In this document: piece after piece, positions 48,516 through 55,973 of the stretch
Position numbering within the stretch: the stretch's first letter is position 1
How the letters are laid out: each line of letters starts with the position of its first letter
Assembly: GCA_014872785.1 (NCBI GenBank)
Contig: WKFJ01000038.1
Location: 42,722 to 106,721, forward strand
From: Alteromonadaceae bacterium
GTDB taxonomy: Bacteria; Pseudomonadota; Gammaproteobacteria; Enterobacterales; Alteromonadaceae
Length of the DNA stretch: 64,000 nt
Direction: 5' to 3'
Made by a program: the position numbers and the translations under genes
The notes under the pieces: model-generated
What the model was told of the DNA's origin: nothing
The model's database searches: none
What the model saw: the letters and a program-made list of their open reading frames with translations, nothing else

Positions 48516-49550
48516 CTATTTATAAAATTGCTTTAACCAATTGTGTAAGCCGCTAGCGAGTTTGGGAGATATTTTGCCGAGAACGCCTTGGGAAGATTGT
48601 GGAATGTGAGTGGTACTGGCGTCGGTTTGCCCAAACACAAAATGCTCCATCATTGCTTGCCATGCTCGTTTTTCTGATGCGGGTAAGTTGCGAAACGCTA
48701 ACATCGAGTGCATCAGTGCCGGGTAGGGCATCTCACTGGCAACAGTGGAATGGTTCCACCAAAAGTTTACCAACACATTAAACTTCTCCAGCGCTTGTAC
48801 ATGGTGCCACCATGGTGATGGTATATAGATAGCGTCACCGGGTTCCAACACCACTGACATAGCCTGTTCGTAGGCCAAGGCATAGCGAGGAAATCGTGAT
48901 AAATCAGGGTTCGTAATGTCAACTAGACTGATAGGCTGTCCGGCCGGTGTAAAGTCTAGTGGTCCTATGTATAAATTGCTTACTTGTTCCGGCGGGAATA
49001 GTGTAAATCGGCGGCGACCAGTCGCAACGATGGCCAGGTTCTGCGCTTCGTCAAAGTGGGGGGCTACAATTGCATCATTACCAATCCAAAAGAAAAATGA
49101 AGTACTGCCTGGCAGGTTGGGCACATCAATCAGAGATTGGTACTGGTCGAAATTAGCAGCGACCGGAACGCATTGAATACACGAACGGGTTTCAGTCTTG
49201 CCATCATTATACAATTCCATCGCATCCAAACAGGCATCCATTGCTTGGCGTTGTGTTTGGTAATTAAACCCATTGACCTGCTCGTTATAAAACATTCTGC
49301 CAGCGGTTTCTTTTGCCAAAGTCACCAGCTGTTGTGGTTTGTTTAAGCTAGTTTGCTTGAGTTTATTGATGACCGACGCATCGGAATCTTTTGACGCCAA
49401 TATTAGCGGCCATTTCTTGGCATAGCCTTTTATTACGGCCGGAGTTGCTCTTTTTGAAAGTATCTCAGAAATGTTTTGTTTGGACACACCCTCTATGAAT
49501 TCAGGCGGAGATAAACTTTCAACTGGCAATAAAGTGGGGGCTACTACCAT
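48516..49550 (-). CDS. Cupin-like (JmjC-type) oxygenase family protein
   Basis: 344 residues of the Cupin_8 group. The iron-binding facial triad is plausible as H and D in APHFDEAQN (about residues 163-171) and the distal H in WWHHVQ (about 249-254). Other family marks are FFFWIGNDAIVAPHFD, RRRFTLFPPEQ and LEPGDAIYIPSPWWHHV. Relatives are 2-oxoglutarate/Fe(II) hydroxylases of proteins or small molecules. It is divergent from the receptor-halogenase operon; cupin-like genes recur beside TonB receptor and Trp-halogenase genes in related bacteria, so a shared pathway is likely but undefined. Confidence 0.83.
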   Translation of the reverse strand: MVVAPTLLPVESLSPPEFIEGVSKQNISEILSKRATPAVIKGYAKKWPLILASKDSDASVINKLKQTSLNKPQQLVTLAKETAGRMFYNEQVNGFNYQTQRQAMDACLDAMELYNDGKTETRSCIQCVPVAANFDQYQSLIDVPNLPGSTSFFFWIGNDAIVAPHFDEAQNLAIVATGRRRFTLFPPEQVSNLYIGPLDFTPAGQPISLVDITNPDLSRFPRYALAYEQAMSVVLEPGDAIYIPSPWWHHVQALEKFNVLVNFWWNHSTVASEMPYPALMHSMLAFRNLPASEKRAWQAMMEHFVFGQTDASTTHIPQSSQGVLGKISPKLASGLHNWLKQFYK

Positions 49551-49642
49551 GCACCTAACCTCTTATTAATTTGTACTTTGCAGGTTATCAAAAACGAGGT
49601 AAGAAAGTCTTACCTATGATTCTGACATTTTATTACATCTAG

Positions 49643-49657
49643 GTGCATTGAATGCAC
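49643..49657. promoter_or_regulatory. Perfect 15-bp palindrome upstream of the cupin gene
   Basis: GTGCATT-G-AATGCAC, 7-bp arms around one base, about 95 bp upstream of the cupin start. Adjacent ATGCATAA direct repeats follow at 49666-49687. It looks like an operator, different from the LacI-type site; the cognate regulator is unknown. Confidence 0.45.
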
Positions 49658-49882
49658 GAAAATCTATGCATAATTTCTATGCATAATAACTTCACAAGTC
49701 ATTTACAAGCCACTTGTTGTTTTATTACATCCCGATTTGAAAAATCTCAAAAGTCTACTAGAGTTTTGCTTGTGGTAATGAAAAAAAAACAATAAAAACA
49801 ACCATATAAGCTATTTTTAACGTGTAAGTTTAGGCGGTTTTGCCTGTTACCATATTGTTAAAAAAATGTGCAAATGACTGAA

Positions 49883-49896
49883 TGAATACGTATGCA
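49883..49896. promoter_or_regulatory. LacI-type operator upstream of the TonB receptor
   Basis: TGAATACGTATGCA is the exact reverse complement of the operators ahead of pullulanase 1, placed 146 bp before the receptor start. It ties the receptor-halogenase-GH31 operon to the same maltodextrin regulon. Confidence 0.65.
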
Positions 49897-50041
49897 GGCA
49901 GTTTTTTCAACAATAGCAAAGAGGTAGTATGAACACGTTGCAGATTTAGGCTTGCCACTGTCGAGTGGGCTAGGTTTGTATGAACAGCTTGACCCAATTC
50001 GATTGGCTGTCTTTAACTTGGAAACAATACGGGAAAACACA

Positions 50042-52855
50042 ATGTCACAATTCAAAAAAAGCATGTTGGCCTTTTCGGTTACAGCTGCAATGTCAGGCTT
50101 CGGTGCAGTAGCACAAGAAGCGGGCGAAGAAGCAGATAACACCGAGGTCATTCAGGTAACGGGTATTCGCGGTGCACTACAAAGAGCACAAGCAATCAAA
50201 ATGGACAACACTTCCATCGTTGAAGCCATTTCAGCCGAAGATATCGGTAAGCTACCTGACACCAGTGTCGCAGAATCATTAGCGCGTTTGCCAGGCCTTG
50301 CCGGTGAGCGTAGAAACGGTCGTACTAGCGGTTTGTCAGTACGTGGTTTTAACGAAAACTACGTAGGCACAAGCTTAAACGGTCGTGAATTATTAGGTAT
50401 GGGTGACAACCGTGGTGTTGAATACGACCTATATCCTTCAGAAATTGTATCGAACATCGTTGTTTACAAAACGCCAGAAGCTGGCCTAATCACACAAGGT
50501 ATCGGTGGTACAGTTGATTTACAAACAGTAGAGCCACTAAACGCTGATCCAACACTTACATTTAACTTTAACTACGAGAAAAATGCAGAAGATGCAGGTA
50601 ACCCTGATTTCGATAACACAGGTCACCGTCTGTCTCTTAACTTCGTAGACCAGTTCGCTGACGACACTCTTGGTGTAGCAATTGCTATCGCTGAAATGGA
50701 GTCTCCGCGTCAAGAAAATCAATTCCGCGCATGGGGTTATGACCCAGGTAACGACGAGGCAGCACAAATGTGGGGTACGCCTCCAACTGCTGGCGAAGGT
50801 GTTGCTATCACTGACGAGCGTGTATTGACTGGTCACGATTCTTTCACTCGTTCAGCACTATTAGAAAGAACGTCACTTGCTGCGATTATCGAATACGCAC
50901 CAAATGACAAACTCAACATGCAATTTGATGCTTTGTACATCGACTTCGAAGAAAACGACGCGCGCCGTGGTGTTGAAGAAGGTGGTGCACTTTGGGGTGG
51001 TACGCCTTGGGTTGCAACAGGTGCTGAAAGCGGATTCGTTACTTCGGGTTACTACGATGGTTTCTATTCAGTAGTTCGTAACGATGTTCGTAGCCAAAAA
51101 TCTGAACTAACTTCATTCGGTCTAAATGTTGAGTACGCAATCGATGATGATTGGACTGCGACACTTGATTATGCAATCAGTGAAGTTGATAAAGAGTTAA
51201 CCGACGTAGAAAGTTACTCAGGTGTTGGCCGTGCCGGTATCGATGGACGTCCTCCTGCGTCTGCTCGTTCTTGGGTAATGACAGCGAATGGCCCTGTCTA
51301 TAGCAATCACCCAACAATTGCACCAGTAGATTTAACTGATCCAAGCATTATTACTTTAGCTGGTCCTCAAGCTTGGGGTGCGCCTATCATCGGTAGTGAT
51401 GCGCAGGACGGTTTTGTGAATGCACCATTTTTCGACGAAGAGTTAAACAGTGCTCGCTTCGAAGTGAAAGGTAATGTTGACTGGGGTATCTTCAGTGAAT
51501 TCACAGCAGGTATTAACTACTCTGACCGTTCAAAGAGCAAGCTAAACAAAGGTTTCTACTTAACTTCTCCTGAATACCCTGGTGAAGGCCCAATCCCAGA
51601 TGTTCTAGGTGTGGCTGACTTAAGCTTTATCGGTATCCCAGGTGTATTGGCATATGACTCTTTGTCGCTATATAACAGCGGTTACTACAGAGCCACTGAC
51701 GCAGACCCAGTAGATGCAGGTCGTCGTGGTGATACTTATAAAGTTAATGAAGAATTGTTGACGTTATATACCAAGTTGACCATTGACACTGAAATTGGTG
51801 ACATGGCGGTACGTGGTAACTTTGGTCTACAGTTTGTTGATACCAAGCAAGATTCTGAAGGTTTCAGTACCTTTGCTGATTCAACGGGTAACATTGCAGC
51901 AGTTGATGTAACGGGTAAAGCAAGTTACAACGACGTGCTTCCCACGCTTAACTTAAGCTTTGAAGTAGCAGAGGACCAATACATCCGTACTGCGTTTTCT
52001 ACAGTTCAGTCTCGTCCACGTATGGATCAGATGAAGCCAAACAACCAGGCTAACTTCTCATTCAACGATAACCAAATCAATGCAGGTTCTCCTCAGGCTG
52101 GTCCTTGGTCTGGTAACGTGGGTAACCCAGAACTTAAGCCTCTAGAAGCAGAACAGTTCGATTTATCTTACGAGAATTACTTCGCAGATGATGCCTACTT
52201 CTCTGTGGCATTCTTCTACAAAGACCTAACTAACTGGCACTCTTCAGCACAATCTATCGTTGACTTCACACCAGTGTATGTTGAAGGTTATCACGCAGGT
52301 AGCGAGGGCCAGGCGCCGGCAACTTTCTTAGGTGTGGTTGACTACACTGAAGATGGCCGTACTGGTAGCGTTAAAGGTTGGGAATTCCAAACGAGCTTAC
52401 CACTTAGCTATGTTTGGGAAGGTCTAGAAGGTTTTGGTATGTTCGCAAGTGCCACCTTCATAGATGGTCAACTTGATCCAACTGATAACTTAGGTGAAGA
52501 GCGCGTACCTGGTTTGTCTGATGAAACTTATTCATTGACCTTCTACTACGAAAACGCTGGTTTTGAATTCCGTGTATCAGGTACTAAACGTGATGCATTC
52601 GGTACTGAAACTCGCGGCCTGAGCTTGTCATTACAACCTACCATTGGTCAAGGTGGTAAGCAGGTTGATGCACAGATTGGTTACGACTTCAGCGAATCTG
52701 ACATTGAAATGTTGCATGGCTTGCGTGTAACGCTACAAGGTCAGAACCTAACTGACGAAGATGAGATTCAATTTGCGAACGAAGATCCTCGTCAAGTTAC
52801 GCTTTATCAAGCATATGGCGCTAACTACATGCTAGGTTTCAACTACGAGTTCTAA
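50042..52855 (+). CDS. TonB-dependent receptor for alpha-gluco-oligosaccharides (inferred)
   Basis: 937-residue receptor of the TonB-Xanth-Caul type. Signal peptide about 1-24 (SGFGAVAQE), TonB-box-like EVIQVTGIRGALQRAQAIK, plug domain with SVAESLARLPGLAGERRNGR, LSVRGFNENYV and YPSEIVSNIVVYKTPEAGL, then a beta-barrel ending in FNYEF. Substrate is inferred from context (pullulanases, GH31, shared LacI-type operator), in line with MalA-type maltodextrin receptors. The ATG at 50042 is preferred over upstream frames because it gives the signal peptide directly. Confidence 0.9.
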   Translation: MSQFKKSMLAFSVTAAMSGFGAVAQEAGEEADNTEVIQVTGIRGALQRAQAIKMDNTSIVEAISAEDIGKLPDTSVAESLARLPGLAGERRNGRTSGLSVRGFNENYVGTSLNGRELLGMGDNRGVEYDLYPSEIVSNIVVYKTPEAGLITQGIGGTVDLQTVEPLNADPTLTFNFNYEKNAEDAGNPDFDNTGHRLSLNFVDQFADDTLGVAIAIAEMESPRQENQFRAWGYDPGNDEAAQMWGTPPTAGEGVAITDERVLTGHDSFTRSALLERTSLAAIIEYAPNDKLNMQFDALYIDFEENDARRGVEEGGALWGGTPWVATGAESGFVTSGYYDGFYSVVRNDVRSQKSELTSFGLNVEYAIDDDWTATLDYAISEVDKELTDVESYSGVGRAGIDGRPPASARSWVMTANGPVYSNHPTIAPVDLTDPSIITLAGPQAWGAPIIGSDAQDGFVNAPFFDEELNSARFEVKGNVDWGIFSEFTAGINYSDRSKSKLNKGFYLTSPEYPGEGPIPDVLGVADLSFIGIPGVLAYDSLSLYNSGYYRATDADPVDAGRRGDTYKVNEELLTLYTKLTIDTEIGDMAVRGNFGLQFVDTKQDSEGFSTFADSTGNIAAVDVTGKASYNDVLPTLNLSFEVAEDQYIRTAFSTVQSRPRMDQMKPNNQANFSFNDNQINAGSPQAGPWSGNVGNPELKPLEAEQFDLSYENYFADDAYFSVAFFYKDLTNWHSSAQSIVDFTPVYVEGYHAGSEGQAPATFLGVVDYTEDGRTGSVKGWEFQTSLPLSYVWEGLEGFGMFASATFIDGQLDPTDNLGEERVPGLSDETYSLTFYYENAGFEFRVSGTKRDAFGTETRGLSLSLQPTIGQGGKQVDAQIGYDFSESDIEMLHGLRVTLQGQNLTDEDEIQFANEDPRQVTLYQAYGANYMLGFNYEF

Positions 52856-52870
52856 TGGGTTGTTGTGTTG

Positions 52871-52902
52871 CCCCTGCACTGAGCTTAGGCGCAGTGTAGG
52901 GG
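52871..52902 (+). repeat. Hairpin downstream of the TonB receptor
   Basis: CCCCTGCACTG (52871-52881) pairs with CAGTGTAGGGG (52892-52902), 11 bp with one G-T pair and a 10-base loop. It directly precedes a true terminator, so the receptor mRNA ends in two stacked hairpins that could protect it from 3' decay. Confidence 0.65.
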
Positions 52903-52915
52903 ATTCCCTGAATAC

Positions 52916-52952
52916 TTAAAAAAGCCCCGTTAGCGATAATCGGGGCTTTTTT
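52916..52952 (+). terminator. Terminator between receptor and halogenase genes
   Basis: AAAAAGCCCCG and CGGGGCTTTTTT flank an 11-base loop at 52930-52940. Only 22 bp remain before the first halogenase gene, with no room for a full promoter. Read-through expression at a lower level than the receptor is likely. Confidence 0.82.
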
Positions 52953-52974
52953 AAGTAAATGGCAAATAAAAAAT

Positions 52975-54468
52975 ATGATGAATAAAATAAAAAAAGTAGT
53001 CGTAGTTGGTGGTGGTACCGCGGGCTGGATCAGCGCTTCAGTCGTTAAAAAGGTGTTAGGCGATTTTGTTGATGTCGAGTTAGTTGAAAGTGACGCCGTC
53101 GGTACTGTGGGGGTTGGCGAAGCGACCATACCACCCATTCGCTTACTCAATAATATGTTAGGACTAAGTGAAGCCGACTTTGTTCGTGAAACAAAAGCGA
53201 GTTTTAAGCTTGCCATCAAATTTGAAAACTGGCGAGTGAAAGGTGAAAGCTACTATCACACCTTTGGCGCGCCCGGTAAAACCTACGCTTTCTGCCATTT
53301 CCATCACTTATTGAAACGCGCGCAAATGGAACTCGGCGATACGTCCAATGTTTGGGACTATGACCTTAACTACTTGTGTGCAGAAGCTGGTAAATTTGGC
53401 CACATTAAAACTAAAGACCCAGTATTAGAATTGCCTTATGCCTACCATTTTGATGCTGGTTTGTATGCCAAATTCTTACGCAAACTCAGCGAATCTATGG
53501 GAGTTGTTCGCACGGAAGGTTTTATTGAGCACGTTGAACAAAATCAGGAAACTGGTTTCATCGAGTCTGTAATACTAAAATCGGGACAAAAGGTTTCCGG
53601 TGATTTGTTTATTGATTGTTCTGGTTTCAGAGGACTGTTAATTCAACAGAAACTCAATACTGGCTATGAAGATTGGACCCACTGGTTGCCCTGTGATCGA
53701 GCCGTAGCAGTGCCGTCTGAACGCTTCGAAAATACTTTGCCTTACACGAGGGCTATTGCACATGATGCCGGTTGGCAGTGGCGTATTCCTCTACAACATC
53801 GCAACGGTAATGGTTTGGTGTACAGCAGCCATCATTATACCGATGAGCAGGCGCTTGATACCTTACTTTCTAACTTAGATAGTACTGCTATTGGTGACCC
53901 CAACTTTATTAAGTTTAGAACCGGTCGTGCCCGCAAACAGTGGAATAAAAATGTCATAGCGGTTGGCTTGGCCAGTGGTTTCTTAGAGCCACTAGAGTCA
54001 ACCAGTATTCACCTTATTCAGTCCGCTGCGACGCGTTTATTGCAGTTATTTCCACACAATGGTATCGACCAGAAGCTTGTCGATCAGTACAACTTGGAAT
54101 CACAGCGCGAATACGAGCAAATACGTGACTTTATTATTTTGCATTATCACGTAAATGAGCGCGAGGACACCATGTTCTGGAAAGACTTACGCAATATGGA
54201 TGTGCCAGAGTCACTCACTCATAAAATTGAACTGTATCGCGCTAATGGCCGAATTTTCAGGGAACAAAACGACCTGTTCTTGGAGCCTTCTTGGTTGCAA
54301 GTTATGCTTGGCCAAGGTATTGAAGCTAAAGACTATAGCCCGATTGCAAAAACGATTGCGCGCGACAATTTAGACGGTTTACTGCGCAGTTTACGAACGG
54401 TAAAGAATGATCCAGTGCCTAAATTAAGTACGCACGATCAGTTCATCGAAAAATTGTGCGGTAGGTAG
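52975..54468 (+). CDS. Flavin-dependent tryptophan-halogenase family protein 1
   Basis: 497 residues. FAD-binding VVGGGTAGW (about 10-18), GVGEATIPP (about 46-54), active-site lysine K78 in ASFKLAIKF (equivalent to K79 of PrnA), WQWRIP (WxWxIP signature, about 266-271) and GLASGFLEPLESTSIH with the catalytic-glutamate region. The catalytic hallmarks of FADH2-dependent halogenases are thus intact. It is in an operon with a second such gene, GH31 and a pullulanase. Substrate unknown; free tryptophan is not implied. Two ATGs (52975, 52978) are usable. Confidence 0.88.
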   Translation: MMNKIKKVVVVGGGTAGWISASVVKKVLGDFVDVELVESDAVGTVGVGEATIPPIRLLNNMLGLSEADFVRETKASFKLAIKFENWRVKGESYYHTFGAPGKTYAFCHFHHLLKRAQMELGDTSNVWDYDLNYLCAEAGKFGHIKTKDPVLELPYAYHFDAGLYAKFLRKLSESMGVVRTEGFIEHVEQNQETGFIESVILKSGQKVSGDLFIDCSGFRGLLIQQKLNTGYEDWTHWLPCDRAVAVPSERFENTLPYTRAIAHDAGWQWRIPLQHRNGNGLVYSSHHYTDEQALDTLLSNLDSTAIGDPNFIKFRTGRARKQWNKNVIAVGLASGFLEPLESTSIHLIQSAATRLLQLFPHNGIDQKLVDQYNLESQREYEQIRDFIILHYHVNEREDTMFWKDLRNMDVPESLTHKIELYRANGRIFREQNDLFLEPSWLQVMLGQGIEAKDYSPIAKTIARDNLDGLLRSLRTVKNDPVPKLSTHDQFIEKLCGR

Positions 54469-54470
54469 TC

Positions 54471-55973
54471 TTGTCACAACCTATCAAACTCGCAATATTA
54501 GGCGGTGGTACGGCCGGCTGGATGGCGGCAAACCTCTTTGCGCATAACTGGCCAAAAGACAAGGTACAGATTAGCCTTATAGAGTCACCAGATATTGGCA
54601 TTATTGGTGTGGGCGAGGGTTCCACGCCCACGTTAAAGCGCTTTTTCGAAATGTTGGCGATCCCTGAATCACAGTGGATGCCAAAGTGCGATGCCACTTA
54701 TAAGGTCAATATTGAGTTTGCCGGTTGGTCACCACAAAGTGGCATCAAGGCCTATTCGCATCCCTTTATCTCGCAAGTAGATACCTTTAATGAGCGGGCG
54801 TTTACGGTTAATTGCCGTACCCGACGCCACGGACTGGATACAGTTACCACCCCCGAAAAGTTTTTGTTGAACGGTTTACTTGCTAAACAGGGCAAAGGAC
54901 CGTTAACACCAGAGAGTTTTCCGTTTCAAATGGAATACGGTTATCACTTTGATTCAGGCAAGCTAGGGATTTATTTGTCAGAGGTTGCCAAGAGCAAAGG
55001 GGTAGAGCACCTACAAGAAAAAGTGATGGCGGTCGCCCAGCATCAAAACGGTGACATTAAGTCTTTACATTGTGAATCAGGAAGAACGATAGATGCCGAT
55101 TTTTTTGTAGATTGCACTGGCTTTAGTGGCTTCCTAATTCAAAAAACATTGGGCGCAAAATTTAAAAGTTTTAATGACAATCTGTTTAATGATGCCGCAG
55201 TCGTTATGCCGACTCCCATCGATGACACGATTCCGGTGGAAACCAAAGCAACTGCGCTTAGTACCGGTTGGTGTTGGAAAATACCTTTGACCACCCGGTT
55301 CGGTAATGGGTATGTGTATAGCTCTCAATACTTGGATAAATACGCTGCAGAACAAGAATTTAGAAGTCACATCGGCATGCTGGATAGCGATATTGAGTGT
55401 CGCCATTTATCCATGCGTGTAGGGCAGCTGGAACAGCATTGGCATCGAAACTGTTTGGCACTCGGGTTGTCGCAAGGCTTCATTGAGCCCTTAGAAGCAA
55501 CCGCGTTACACCTTGTTCAAGTGTCTATTGAAATGTTTATCAATGCTTGGGAAACGGGCAAGTTCAGCAATCACAATTGCCAACAATACAATCAAAGTAT
55601 TACCGAACGTTTCGAACGGGTGCGCGATTACATTGTTGCCCACTACAAACTCAATACTCGAGATGATTCTGACTATTGGCGGGTTAATCGCGACAATCAA
55701 CACTTATCAGAGTCCTTGCAGCAAATTCTTAATGTCTGGTACCAGCGAGGTGAACTAGATAAGGAAATAAAGCGTCAGGAATTGAGCTCTCATTTCAATA
55801 ACTTTTCGTGGCACTGTTTGTTCTCAGGGTACGGGGCTTATCCAGCTCTGGCGGCAAATCAACCGGGCAAAGGGGACTTATACCTTGAGCAAAATATTGA
55901 ACGCTTTCTAAATGGGTGTTCTTTAAACTTTTCTAGTCATAGAGAAAACTTGGACTCATTACATGCCAACTAG
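54471..55973 (+). CDS. Flavin-dependent tryptophan-halogenase family protein 2
   Basis: 500 residues, paralogous to protein 1. FAD motif ILGGGTAGW (about 9-17), GVGEGSTPT, lysine K78 in ATYKVNIEF, WCWKIP (WxWxIP) and GLSQGFIEPLEATALH. Translation starts at a TTG two bases after the upstream stop codon, so it is coupled to protein 1; this tight pairing suggests the two act together, possibly as a heteromer. Its end overlaps the GH31 gene by 11 bp. Confidence 0.87.
   Translation: MSQPIKLAILGGGTAGWMAANLFAHNWPKDKVQISLIESPDIGIIGVGEGSTPTLKRFFEMLAIPESQWMPKCDATYKVNIEFAGWSPQSGIKAYSHPFISQVDTFNERAFTVNCRTRRHGLDTVTTPEKFLLNGLLAKQGKGPLTPESFPFQMEYGYHFDSGKLGIYLSEVAKSKGVEHLQEKVMAVAQHQNGDIKSLHCESGRTIDADFFVDCTGFSGFLIQKTLGAKFKSFNDNLFNDAAVVMPTPIDDTIPVETKATALSTGWCWKIPLTTRFGNGYVYSSQYLDKYAAEQEFRSHIGMLDSDIECRHLSMRVGQLEQHWHRNCLALGLSQGFIEPLEATALHLVQVSIEMFINAWETGKFSNHNCQQYNQSITERFERVRDYIVAHYKLNTRDDSDYWRVNRDNQHLSESLQQILNVWYQRGELDKEIKRQELSSHFNNFSWHCLFSGYGAYPALAANQPGKGDLYLEQNIERFLNGCSLNFSSHRENLDSLHAN

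Larger units (their letters stand above)
49551..50041. promoter_or_regulatory. Divergent control region between cupin gene and TonB receptor
   Basis: A 491-bp AT-rich gap without a credible gene. It holds the perfect palindrome GTGCATT-G-AATGCAC (49643-49657), a direct repeat TCTATGCATAAT (49663-49674 and, with 11 of 12 bases, 49676-49687) and the LacI-type operator at 49883-49896. Confidence 0.6.
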
